Assembly: GCA_017998025.1 (NCBI GenBank)
Contig: JAGODW010000039.1
Coordinates: 1 to 9,283 of the forward strand
Length of the DNA: 9,283 nucleotides
Direction of reading: 5' to 3'
Source of the DNA: Spirochaetales bacterium
Lineage (GTDB): Bacteria > Spirochaetota > Spirochaetia > DTKZ01
Shown here: piece by piece, positions 1 to 7,468 of the stretch
Position numbering within the stretch: position 1 is the first letter of the stretch
How the letters are laid out: every line of letters begins with the position of its first letter
Program-made: the position numbers and the translations under genes
The notes under the pieces: model-generated
Databases searched by the model: none
Told to the model about the DNA's origin: nothing
The model's input: only the letters and a program-made list of their open reading frames with translations

Positions 1-215
1 TTAAAATCCAGTGGAGAGACAATCAAGAAATCCTACACAAGTTCTGAACAAAAACCGAGGGTCTGACCTAAAATTTTCCCGTTTTTATTAGAGAGATAGA
101 TCATTGACAGAAGGGAGAGATCCGGTTTTACACCCTGGATCGCAATTTTATTCAGGAGGGTTGACTGAAGAATAACCAGCAGGATTGTTACGAGCACAGC
201 AAATACATTTCGCAT
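1..215 (-). pseudogene. mreD: MreD, 5' part, interrupted by in-frame TAG; runs off window
   Basis: MreD is a polytopic inner-membrane partner of MreB and MreC in the cell-wall elongation machinery. The start ATG at 213-215 lies one base after the mreC stop. The first 60 codons give a hydrophobic N-terminal helix (about residues 4-22, with the VILQSTLLN pattern seen in MreD) and the usual small loop followed by GQTLGFCSELV. A TAG stop then occurs at 33-35. Beyond it, in the same frame, the sequence reads DFLIVSPLDF to the window edge. That matches the conserved MreD stretch GxxxGLxxDxxxxSPLG, so the stop interrupts the motif and the true gene should be about 160-180 residues. The call of MreD rests on position after mreC and on this motif. 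Whether this is a real nonsense mutation, a sequence error or readthrough cannot be told here. No strong Shine-Dalgarno sequence is seen; translation is probably coupled to mreC. Confidence 0.7.
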
Positions 216-216
216 G

Positions 217-1062
217 TTAAGGAGCTCTCTCTATCGGTTGAAGGATGTATACATACTCAAGCCGCCCGAAATCAATAATTGGCTCAAGTTCCAGCTCAAG
301 AGAGGTGTCATACTCCCGAACATGGATTGCCTTGAGGGTACCTATAGGAATTCCCGGAGGAAATATCGAGTTCATCCCCGAAGTAACGACTAATTCTCCG
401 TTGTGTATATTGAGACGGGCAAACCGTTTCACATAGTGCATAAAGATCTTTTCTTCCTCGGATCCATTTACAAGACCCTCGTAGCGGGATTGAGAAAGAC
501 GAGCCGCCACATAGGCGGACGGATCATAGATTGGTTGAATGGTTGAGGAATTAAATCCTGTTTGAATAATTTTTCCCACTAATCCCTGTTTTCCCCCCTG
601 GATGGCGATTACCGGCATATTCTTCCGTACGCCGTGAAGGGAGCCTTTATTCACAGTGATGGTAGAAAAATAGTTCTGTGGATCTTTCCCTATGATTCGC
701 GCTGGTATATTTTTGTATTCCAGATTCTGGGAAAATTGAAGGAGTTCCTTTAACTGCTGGTTTTCTTCCTCGAGAGCTGTATACTGTTTTTCGATTTTTT
801 CAAAGTAGCGAACCCGTTCCATTGCTTGTTCATAGTCTCGCTTAAGATCGCGGAGGGTTCGAATGGAATTCACCGTGCTTCCTACAAATTCCTGTACCGA
901 GCTTACTCCATACTGAAAGAGAGAAAAAATGCTTAATCCGATCTCCTTTGGACGGATATTTACTGTCCGTGTAGAAATACTTATAGAAACGAGGCAAAAA
1001 GTTAGGTACGAACCCAGGAGAAGTCCGACCTTATGTTTTCCAAAGAAAGACCGGGAAATCAT
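217..1062 (-). CDS. mreC: Rod shape-determining protein MreC
   Basis: MreC is a bitopic membrane protein whose periplasmic part organises the peptidoglycan elongation complex with MreB, MreD, RodA and PBP2. The 281-residue product has the family architecture. It has a short basic cytoplasmic N-terminus and one membrane segment at about residues 11-29. A helical/coiled-coil stretch rich in E, K and L follows at about 66-112. The paired beta-barrel domain runs from about 118 to 275 and contains the typical ARIIGKDPQNYFSTITVNKG (121-140) and an IPIG turn near 238-241. Length is normal for the family. The ATG at 1060-1062 is preceded by a short AGG-type ribosome site, 14 bases after the mreB stop. 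It lies between mreB and mreD on the same strand and is surely co-transcribed. Nothing in the frame looks broken. Confidence 0.95.
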   Translation of the reverse strand: MISRSFFGKHKVGLLLGSYLTFCLVSISISTRTVNIRPKEIGLSIFSLFQYGVSSVQEFVGSTVNSIRTLRDLKRDYEQAMERVRYFEKIEKQYTALEEENQQLKELLQFSQNLEYKNIPARIIGKDPQNYFSTITVNKGSLHGVRKNMPVIAIQGGKQGLVGKIIQTGFNSSTIQPIYDPSAYVAARLSQSRYEGLVNGSEEEKIFMHYVKRFARLNIHNGELVVTSGMNSIFPPGIPIGTLKAIHVREYDTSLELELEPIIDFGRLEYVYILQPIERAP

Positions 1063-1076
1063 TCGTACCTAAAACG

Positions 1077-2120
1077 CTATCCGTTTAAATTCTTGTACAT
1101 TGTCCTCGTATTATGCATGTCTCGTGCATAGTCGAAGTACATGCCGGCACCCAGGGCTACGCAGTTTAGAGGATCCTCTGCAAGGATAACGGGAACGCCT
1201 GTTTCCTTGGAGATCAGCTTGGATAGGCCTTTTAGTAAGGACCCGCCTCCTGTCATAACGATCCCTCGTTCTACAATATCGGCCGCTAGTTCCGGAGGAG
1301 TCTGTCCCAGGGTTCGCTTAATTTCGTCTACAATAGCATTGATAGGCTCCTGTAGAGCTTCCCTGACCTCGACTGAATCGATCTCCAGCCTCCGGGGTAA
1401 ACCGGTAATGGCATCGGTTCCCTTAATCTCCATCTTTTCAATCTTGACATCCGGGGAAGCATTCCCAATGGCCATTTTTAAATTTTCCGCTGTTTGTTCT
1501 CCAATGATCAGATTATGTACGATTCGCACATGCTTAATAATCGCTTCGTCAAACTCATCTCCCCCTAGCCGAATAGCGTTGGTAACTACCATTCCTCCCA
1601 GGGAAATTACGGAAATCTCTGTTGTCCCCCCCCCTATGTCGCAGATCATATGCCCGGCCGGTTCAAAAATGGGTATACTCGCTCCAATAGCGGCAGCGAG
1701 GGATTCTTCGATTACTTTCACTTCCCTTGCTCCCGCTTTATACGCACATTCCTCTACAGCTCTCCTTTCTACTTCCGTAATGCAGGTGGGGACTCCAATT
1801 ACCATTCTGGGTTTAATGAGCCATTTCCGAGGCAATACTTTGGAAATAAAGTGGCGGATCATTTTTTCTGTGACTTCCAGATCGGCAATAACTCCATCTC
1901 GTAAAGGACGAATCGCAATAATATCTCCAGGAGTTTTCCACAACATCCGTTTTGCTTCCGATCCTACGGCTACAACCCGTTTCGTTCCCCGTTCTACCGC
2001 CACTACAGAAGGCTCGTTAATAACAATTCCCTTTCCTTTTATATAAATAAGCGTATTACAGGTTCCCAGATCGATCCCTATGTCTGTAGAAAACCCGTTG
2101 AACAACGATCCTTTCCCCAT
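1077..2120 (-). CDS. mreB: Rod shape-determining protein MreB (bacterial actin homologue)
   Basis: MreB is an actin-fold ATPase that forms membrane-bound filaments directing lateral cell-wall synthesis. The 347 residues are full length. Nucleotide-binding motifs are in order: phosphate-1 DLGTCNT (17-23), phosphate-2 DIGGGTTEI (161-169), and the adenosine motif [13 protein letters not shown] (286-298). [12 protein letters not shown] (136-147) and the GGDEFD stretch (186-191) are also typical. The ATG at 2118-2120 has a clear AAGGAG ribosome site about seven bases upstream, which supports this start. The gene ends in TAG. It follows the TPR gene by 28 bases and precedes mreC by 14 bases, so it belongs to one minus-strand operon. 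An oddity is that the three glycines of phosphate-2 are all GGG, giving an uninterrupted nine-base G run (complement of 1626-1634). A long plus-strand open frame across this gene is judged a shadow. Confidence 0.98.
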   Translation of the reverse strand: MGKGSLFNGFSTDIGIDLGTCNTLIYIKGKGIVINEPSVVAVERGTKRVVAVGSEAKRMLWKTPGDIIAIRPLRDGVIADLEVTEKMIRHFISKVLPRKWLIKPRMVIGVPTCITEVERRAVEECAYKAGAREVKVIEESLAAAIGASIPIFEPAGHMICDIGGGTTEISVISLGGMVVTNAIRLGGDEFDEAIIKHVRIVHNLIIGEQTAENLKMAIGNASPDVKIEKMEIKGTDAITGLPRRLEIDSVEVREALQEPINAIVDEIKRTLGQTPPELAADIVERGIVMTGGGSLLKGLSKLISKETGVPVILAEDPLNCVALGAGMYFDYARDMHNTRTMYKNLNG

Positions 2121-2148
2121 GGATATTTCTCCTTTTCTATAACCTTCT

Positions 2149-3099
2149 TTAACCGTAGAGGCGCTTCAAAGCGCCGTAGTGTTTTGGATTGATCCGTACG
2201 GCCCGACGCCAATAAGAACGAGCTTTCATAGCATCTCCTAAAGCGGCGTAAATTTCCCCTAGAAAGTAATGAGCATCTGCATTCTGCGTATTCAAGTCGA
2301 GTATTTTCTTAAATTGTTCTTCCGCTTTCAAATAGTCTTTATTCTGAAAATAGATGTCCCCCAGAAGAAACCGTGCCTTCTGCTGTACTGCCGGATCCTG
2401 TGATTTATTGATGCTCCGCATCAGGAACTCTTCCGCTTTTCCTTTATCCCCCTTCTGATAGTATGTTTGGCCTAGAGTTAGGAGGAGAAGATCGGAAGAA
2501 TTATTCTCAAGGGCTTTAAGGAAATAGGATAACGCATTGTCCAGATCGGAAAGGTTCATGTATCCCAGTCCCAGGTATTCGTACGTATCTGCTCCTACGT
2601 ATCCTTTTTTTAAGGATTCTTCCAGGTATTGGATTGATAGATCGGAAAAGGCTGGACCTTTAAGGAAGTATGCTTTTCCCAGGATATAGTCTACTTCCCC
2701 TTCCAGGGGAAGGTGATTGGCTAACTTTGCCCTTCGTAAGGATACGATCGCTCGATCCATTTCCTGGATCTTCTGCTCTGTCGTAGCCTGATTCACTCCT
2801 CTATAGAAATGAGCAAATCCGTTAAACGTGAGGTAAAAAGGATCCATCGGCTTCTTCTCAAGCTTTGCTTCCGTAATCGTAATAATCTCCTCATAATTTC
2901 TCTGTTTCCATAGCTCAAGGATAGCTTTCTGTTCCTCTGTGTTGGAAACAGGCAACCTCCGCACCACCCACCGTGTCCCCCAAACTAAGCCTGAACCTCC
3001 TATCGCAATCAGCCCGAGAACCAGTATAAACTTTACTATTGCCTTTCGTTTTCTCCGTTTGTCTGGGACAAAACGAAACCTACTTTGCGGATAAAACAT
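2149..3099 (-). CDS. Membrane-anchored tetratricopeptide repeat protein, first gene of the mre operon
   Basis: This 316-residue protein has a basic N-terminus (DKRRKRK, about 13-19), one membrane segment at about residues 21-41, and then a helical repeat region from about 55 to the end. TPR-type units are clearest in the second half: 171-200 ([22 protein letters not shown]), about 205-230, 240-270 ([23 protein letters not shown]) and 274-307 ([20 protein letters not shown]). The G/A/Y/F pattern and the P near each repeat end fit the TPR consensus. The positive charges before the segment suggest N-in, with the repeats outside the cytoplasm, but RWVVRR after it weakens that prediction. TPR domains bind proteins, and no catalytic motif is visible. 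Its position as first gene before mreB suggests a scaffold for the elongation complex, which is inference. The start ATG has only a close AGGAAG ribosome site. Confidence 0.85.
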   Translation of the reverse strand: MFYPQSRFRFVPDKRRKRKAIVKFILVLGLIAIGGSGLVWGTRWVVRRLPVSNTEEQKAILELWKQRNYEEIITITEAKLEKKPMDPFYLTFNGFAHFYRGVNQATTEQKIQEMDRAIVSLRRAKLANHLPLEGEVDYILGKAYFLKGPAFSDLSIQYLEESLKKGYVGADTYEYLGLGYMNLSDLDNALSYFLKALENNSSDLLLLTLGQTYYQKGDKGKAEEFLMRSINKSQDPAVQQKARFLLGDIYFQNKDYLKAEEQFKKILDLNTQNADAHYFLGEIYAALGDAMKARSYWRRAVRINPKHYGALKRLYG

Positions 3100-3114
3100 C
3101 TTCCTGCCCGGTTC

Positions 3115-3143
3115 ATTTAAGGGGTTTTTAGGTAAAAAGTCAA
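3115..3143 (-). promoter_or_regulatory. Predicted sigma-70-type promoter of the TPR-mreBCD operon
   Basis: On the minus strand TTGACT (complement of 3138-3143) is followed after exactly 17 bases by TTAAAT (complement of 3115-3120). Both boxes are close to consensus. The expected start of transcription, about seven bases beyond the -10 box near 3108, would leave a leader of only about nine bases carrying AGGAAG directly before the ATG. This is a motif prediction only. Confidence 0.6.
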
Positions 3144-3155
3144 TGCACGTATATC

Positions 3156-3196
3156 TTTCCTTAATGTCTCCGATATGGTAGGATACATCCGCGGAG
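3156..3196 (+). promoter_or_regulatory. Weak candidate promoter and ribosome site for the first EF-G gene
   Basis: The plus strand has TAGGAT (3179-3184) preceded by TGG, an extended -10 arrangement. The -35 match 17 bases upstream is poor (TTTCCT, 3156-3161). GGAG at 3193-3196 lies seven bases before the ATG at 3204 and is a convincing ribosome site. The promoter part is tentative. It would sit back to back with the TPR-mreBCD promoter in the 104-base divergent gap. Confidence 0.35.
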
Positions 3197-3203
3197 CAAA
3201 CCC

Positions 3204-5237
3204 ATGAAACTTCTAGGACTCAGAAATATCGGCATCATGGCCCACATAGATGCCGGGAAAACTACTACTACTGAACGAATCCTCTATTATACGGGAAAGA
3301 GTCATCGGATCGGAGAGGTGGATGATGGGGAAGCAACGATGGACTGGATGGATCAGGAACAGGACCGGGGGATCACCATTACCGCGGCTTCAACTACCTG
3401 CTTCTGGAAAGATTATCAGATCAATATCATCGATACACCGGGACATGTAGATTTCACTGCAGAAGTAGAACGATCCCTGCGTGTCCTGGACGGGGCTATT
3501 GCCGTGTTCTGTGCTGTAGGAGGAGTAGAACCCCAATCCGAAACCGTCTGGCATCAGGCCGATACGTATGGAGTTCCGCGGATTGCCTATATAAACAAGA
3601 TGGATCGGATCGGAGCCGATTTTTTTTCCGTAATTGAAGAGATCCGCAAAAAACTCGCTGCAAATCCTCTCCCCGTGCAGATTCCAATTGGAAAAGAATC
3701 TGGGTTTAAGGGTGTAATCGATTTAGTCGAATTCAAAGAGATCTATTGGAATCCAGATGATAATGGAAGAACCTATACGTACGAACCCCTACTGCCCGAA
3801 CATCTTCCAGAGGCGGAACTATGGCGGGAGCACCTGCTGGATACGCTGTCCCACTACTCGGATGCCCTTACAGAACTTTACCTGGACGGGAAGGAAATCC
3901 CGAAAGATTTGATTCGATCTATTTTACGAAAGGAAACGATATCCCGGCGGTTGGTCCCGGTATTCTGTGGTTCCTCTCTGAAAAATATCGGTGTACAACC
4001 GCTGCTGGATGGGGTAGTACAGTACCTTCCTGCTCCAGAGGAGCTTCCTCCTATTTTAGGGCACCATGCATCCAAAGACAAAGAAGTGGAGGTACCGAGA
4101 GATCGCAAAGGCCCTCCCCTCGCTCTGGTTTTCAAAATTCAGACGGACCGGGAAGCGGGTTCCCTCTGCTATATTCGGGTATATTCGGGTTCCTTTCGAA
4201 ATGGATCCACCGTTTACAATATCAACAAAAAAAAGCGGGAGCGGATCAACCGATTGATGCGTATGCATGCGAACCGATCCGAACCGATGGACCTGGTGGA
4301 GGCGGGGGATATTGCCGCCGTGATCGGGTTTAAATTAGCCCAAACAGGAGACACGATCGGTAGTGAAGGGTTCCCTATCCTTTTGGAACGGATGCATTTT
4401 CCGGAACCGGTTATTTCCGTTTCCATTGAACCCAAAACGCTCTCTGAACGGGCACGCCTCCTGGAAGTGCTTCAACTGCTGGAACGGGAAGATCCTACTT
4501 TTTTCAAACGGGAAAATCCAGAATCGGGGGAGATTATTATTTCGGGAATGGGAGAACTGCATCTCGATGTGCTGGTGACCCGAATTATGAAAGATTTCCG
4601 TTTGGAAGCAAAGGTAGGGAGGCCTCAGGTTACCTACAGGGAAAGCATTACGAAAAAGGTTGTACACACAGAAAAATACCATAAGGTGATAGCGGGAAAG
4701 GATAATACGGCAGAGATCACCCTTAAGGTAGAACCTCTGGCACGGGGAACAGGGAACCAATTTGTCTCTGCCGTAAAAAAAGGAACGGTACCTGAAAACC
4801 TGATAGAAGCGGTAGAACGGGGTGTTACAGCTGCCTTTTCTGCAGGAATTATGTACGGGTATCCTGCCTACGATATTGGGGTAACCCTCGAATCTGCCGT
4901 CTATAACGAAAATACATCCACCGAATTCGCTTTTGAAGCAGCGGGTTCTTTAGGGTTTGACAATGCCTGCCGGAAAGCGGATCCGGTTCTGCTGGAGCCG
5001 ATTATGCTGGTGGACGTTATGTGTCCGAAAGAATTCCTCGGTGAAGTGATTAGCCTGCTAACCAGTCGTGGAGGGGTAATTGTAAGCCTGGATTCCCGAC
5101 CCGCTGTAGAACATATACGAGCTCATGCTCCCCTGGAACGGATGTTCGGGTATTCAACGGCCTTGAGGAGTGTTACACAAGGAAGAGGCACGTTTGCAAT
5201 GGAATTCTCCCACTTTGAACAGAAGGCAAGTAAATGA
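3204..5237 (+). CDS. fusA: Elongation factor G, EF-G2 (ribosome-recycling) type
   Basis: This 677-residue translational GTPase has all five domains. The GTPase motifs are canonical: AHIDAGKTT (13-21), RGITI (55-59), DTPGH with the catalytic histidine (77-81), NKMD (131-134) and CGSSL (255-259). Domain III has the SGMGELHLD box (447-455). Domain IV, from about 480, departs from translocase EF-G. Where translocases carry a basic Gly-Gly...Gly-Gln tip loop, this protein reads [20 protein letters not shown] (490-509). Human mitochondrial EFG2 (GFM2), which works only in ribosome recycling with RRF, has a similar loopless stretch, and the C-terminus ([22 protein letters not shown]) also resembles that group. 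Spirochaetes are known to carry such recycling EF-Gs (shown for Borrelia burgdorferi EF-G2). The recycling role is therefore likely but inferred from recalled sequences. GGAG lies seven bases before the ATG. Confidence 0.9.
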   Translation: MKLLGLRNIGIMAHIDAGKTTTTERILYYTGKSHRIGEVDDGEATMDWMDQEQDRGITITAASTTCFWKDYQINIIDTPGHVDFTAEVERSLRVLDGAIAVFCAVGGVEPQSETVWHQADTYGVPRIAYINKMDRIGADFFSVIEEIRKKLAANPLPVQIPIGKESGFKGVIDLVEFKEIYWNPDDNGRTYTYEPLLPEHLPEAELWREHLLDTLSHYSDALTELYLDGKEIPKDLIRSILRKETISRRLVPVFCGSSLKNIGVQPLLDGVVQYLPAPEELPPILGHHASKDKEVEVPRDRKGPPLALVFKIQTDREAGSLCYIRVYSGSFRNGSTVYNINKKKRERINRLMRMHANRSEPMDLVEAGDIAAVIGFKLAQTGDTIGSEGFPILLERMHFPEPVISVSIEPKTLSERARLLEVLQLLEREDPTFFKRENPESGEIIISGMGELHLDVLVTRIMKDFRLEAKVGRPQVTYRESITKKVVHTEKYHKVIAGKDNTAEITLKVEPLARGTGNQFVSAVKKGTVPENLIEAVERGVTAAFSAGIMYGYPAYDIGVTLESAVYNENTSTEFAFEAAGSLGFDNACRKADPVLLEPIMLVDVMCPKEFLGEVISLLTSRGGVIVSLDSRPAVEHIRAHAPLERMFGYSTALRSVTQGRGTFAMEFSHFEQKASK

Positions 5238-5255
5238 GAGGAAAAGATAAATTTC

Positions 5256-5284
5256 TTGACAATCCCGCAAGCGGCCCCTATAGT
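5256..5284 (+). promoter_or_regulatory. Strong predicted sigma-70-type promoter of the second EF-G-like gene
   Basis: TTGACA (5256-5261), a spacer of exactly 17 bases, then TATAGT (5279-5284). The -35 box is perfect and the -10 box matches five of six. Transcription would start near 5291, leaving a leader of about 25 bases with TAAGGAG at 5304-5310. It lies in the 78-base gap after the first EF-G gene, so the second gene can be expressed independently of the first. I see no terminator hairpin in that gap, so readthrough from the first gene is also likely. Confidence 0.75.
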
Positions 5285-5315
5285 TCAGAAAATAGTCATT
5301 GAGTAAGGAGTTCCC

Positions 5316-7400
5316 ATGAGTATTACTACAGAAAATATTCGGAATATTGCCATAGTAGGACATGGAAGTACGGGAAAAACATCCCTCACCGAACAGATCC
5401 TCTTTGTGGGAGGGGTGATTCCAAAACCTGAACCGGTAGAATCGGGAAGAACCGTAAGTGATTTTACCGAGGAAGAAATCAATCAAAAAATATCTATCAA
5501 ATCTTCCCTTTCAAACTTGATGTGGGACGGGACAAAGATCAACCTTCTCGATACCCCTGGTTCTGGAGATTTTTTCGGTGAAGTTGTATCGGCTCTGCGA
5601 GCCGTGGAGACGGCCTGTATTCTTGTCGGAGCTAAAGCGGGAGTCCAGATTGAAACGATTAAGGTGTGGCGCAGGTTAGAACAGTTAGGAAAGCCGCGGA
5701 TTGTTTTCATCAATAAGATGGAACGAGAACAGGCTGATTTTAAGAAGGTACTGGAAGATCTGCGTGAACGGTTTAAGAAGAGTTTTGTACCTATCACGGT
5801 TCCTATCGGATCCGGTCCGGACTATAAAGGAATCATTGACCTGCTGGAGGATCAGTACTATCCGAATCCTGGCCAATTGAATCCAGAAAAAGCTCAGGAA
5901 ATCCCTCCTGAATTCAAAGGCATAAAGGAAGAATATTTTAGCCTCCTTGTTGAATCGGCAGCGGAAGGGGACGATGAATTGATGAACAAGTATTTTGAGC
6001 AAGGAGCCCTTTCTGCAGAGGATGTGAAAAGAGGAATTACCCTAGGATTACGGAACAACCGGATCGTTCCTGTATTCTGCGGTTCAGCCCTTTCTAACTC
6101 AGGGATTCGGTCATTTCTGAACTTCCTCGTGCGGAGCGGGCTTTCTCCTGTGGGATTTCAGGAAACCGCTGTGAAGGAGGATGGTTCTGAGGAAAAGGTC
6201 TCCTTTGACAGCAGTGCTCCTCTGTCCGCTTTCTGCTTTAAGACTACGATCGATCAATTCTCTGGGCAGCTTTCCTTTCTAAAAGTAATAACCGGGAAGA
6301 TTGCCCATGAATCAGAGGCGTTAAACATACGGGAAGGGAAAAAAGAACGAATAGCCAAGGTTTTTACAGCTGTAGGGAAAAAGTTAATAGAGATCCCGGA
6401 AGTTGAAGCGGGGGATATCTGTGTTCTGGCAAAACTGACTGCCACTCACACGAACGATACTCTCTGTGCTCCAGAAAAGCCTCTTTCCTATAAGCCCCTG
6501 GAGCTCCCCACCCCTGTATTTTCTATCGCTGTATCTGCTGTGTCGAAAAAGGATGAAGACAAACTTTCCCAGATGCTTCTCCGCGCGGCTGAAGAGGACA
6601 AGACATTCCGGATTGAGTACAACCCGGAAACAAAAGAGACGGTCATCTCTGGAATGGGGGAATTACAGATCAATATGATCTTAAGCAAGATTCGAGATGG
6701 GCAGAAGATTGAACTGAATACAAAAGTTCCGAAAGTTGCCTATCGAGAAACCATTACAAAGAATGCTGAAGCCACGTATCGGCACAAAAAACAAACCGGT
6801 GGGCATGGACAGTTCGCTGAAGTATCTATTCAGATTCGTCCCTTGCCCAGGGGTGAGCATTATTCGTTCGATAACGCGATCCGGGGCATGGCCGTATCCA
6901 AAGGGTATATTCCCGGTATTGAAAAAGGACTTCACGAAGCAATGGAACGAGGCATTCTCGCCGGGTATCCGGTGATGGATGTAGGAATTACCCTGGTGGA
7001 TGGAAAGGAACATCCGGTGGATTCTTCAGAAATGGCCTTTAAGATAGCTGCACGAGAAGCTTTGAAGGCTGCAATGGAAAAGGCCAATCCGGTACTTCTG
7101 GAACCGATTATGAACCTTTCGGTTTTTGTGGATGAACAATACCTGGGAGATATTCTTTCCGATTTAAGTTCCCGCCGGGGTAGAGTGCTGGGACAGGAAC
7201 CCCTGGGGGGAGGAATCGTTGAGGTAAAAGCGCAGGTTCCCCAGGCAGAACTTCTTCGGTACTCTATTGACCTAAAAGCTATGACCTCGGGTACAGGTAC
7301 TTTTGAAACCGAGTTTTCACACTATAGTCCGGTAACGGGAAAAATCGCAGAAGAAGTTATTCGAGCGGCTAAGGAGGCTACTGCCGCAGAGGCTCACTAA
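5316..7400 (+). CDS. Elongation factor G-like translational GTPase with divergent G domain
   Basis: This 694-residue protein belongs to the EF-G-like group (as in Thermus EF-G-2 and mycobacterial FusA2), whose cellular role is not well established. The fold motifs are in place but altered. The P-loop is GHGSTGKTS (15-23). Switch I reads QKISIKS (57-63) instead of RGITIT. G3 is DTPGS (79-83), so the catalytic His is replaced by Ser. G4 is NKME (133-136) instead of NKxD. G5 is CGSAL (255-259). Domain III keeps SGMGELQI (445-452). Domain IV keeps the canonical tip loop RHKKQTGGHGQF (489-500), followed by DSSEMAFKIAA and LLEPIMNL. The C-terminal tail is Ala/Glu-rich. The ATG has AAGGAG five bases upstream and a strong promoter of its own. 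It probably binds the ribosome; whether it hydrolyses GTP normally is doubtful. Confidence is high for the family, low for function. Confidence 0.9.
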   Translation: MSITTENIRNIAIVGHGSTGKTSLTEQILFVGGVIPKPEPVESGRTVSDFTEEEINQKISIKSSLSNLMWDGTKINLLDTPGSGDFFGEVVSALRAVETACILVGAKAGVQIETIKVWRRLEQLGKPRIVFINKMEREQADFKKVLEDLRERFKKSFVPITVPIGSGPDYKGIIDLLEDQYYPNPGQLNPEKAQEIPPEFKGIKEEYFSLLVESAAEGDDELMNKYFEQGALSAEDVKRGITLGLRNNRIVPVFCGSALSNSGIRSFLNFLVRSGLSPVGFQETAVKEDGSEEKVSFDSSAPLSAFCFKTTIDQFSGQLSFLKVITGKIAHESEALNIREGKKERIAKVFTAVGKKLIEIPEVEAGDICVLAKLTATHTNDTLCAPEKPLSYKPLELPTPVFSIAVSAVSKKDEDKLSQMLLRAAEEDKTFRIEYNPETKETVISGMGELQINMILSKIRDGQKIELNTKVPKVAYRETITKNAEATYRHKKQTGGHGQFAEVSIQIRPLPRGEHYSFDNAIRGMAVSKGYIPGIEKGLHEAMERGILAGYPVMDVGITLVDGKEHPVDSSEMAFKIAAREALKAAMEKANPVLLEPIMNLSVFVDEQYLGDILSDLSSRRGRVLGQEPLGGGIVEVKAQVPQAELLRYSIDLKAMTSGTGTFETEFSHYSPVTGKIAEEVIRAAKEATAAEAH

Positions 7401-7423
7401 GATTCAGGTACGCATAAATAGAA

Positions 7424-7468
7424 CAGGCCCTCTCTTAAAAAAAAAAAAGAGGACCTGCATTGTTTTTT
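7424..7468. terminator. Probable bidirectional terminator between convergent genes
   Basis: CAGGCCCTCT (7424-7433) pairs with AGAGGACCTG (7448-7457) around a 14-base loop that contains a run of 12 A (7437-7448, the last A belonging to the second arm). On the plus strand there is one C-A mismatch, and a U-rich tail follows (CATTGTTTTTT, 7458-7468). On the minus strand the same position becomes a U-G wobble, so the stem is continuous, but its tail (TTCTATTT) is weaker. The plus-strand tail overlaps the citrate synthase stop codon at 7467-7469. It would end the EF-G-like and citrate synthase transcripts. Confidence 0.8.

Noticed and set aside
1077..1079. Possible genome-wide reassignment of TAG, prompted by the mreD stop.
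   Set aside because: mreB ends in TAG at the length expected for the family, and such reassignment is not something I know from spirochaetes. A single mutation or sequence error is simpler, though the window cannot exclude it outright.
1141..2046. A 301-codon open frame on the plus strand, antisense to most of mreB.
   Set aside because: It lies wholly opposite a full-length, unmistakable mreB. Its product is low in complexity (rich in Ser, Ile, Pro, Thr) with no recognisable domain, and no ribosome site was seen. It is explained by codon bias of the real gene.
4171..4190. Perfect tandem copy of the ten bases ATATTCGGGT in the first EF-G gene.
   Set aside because: The unit is not a multiple of three, and the encoded IRVYSG stretch is normal for EF-G domain II, so the repeat comes from the protein sequence, not from a duplication.
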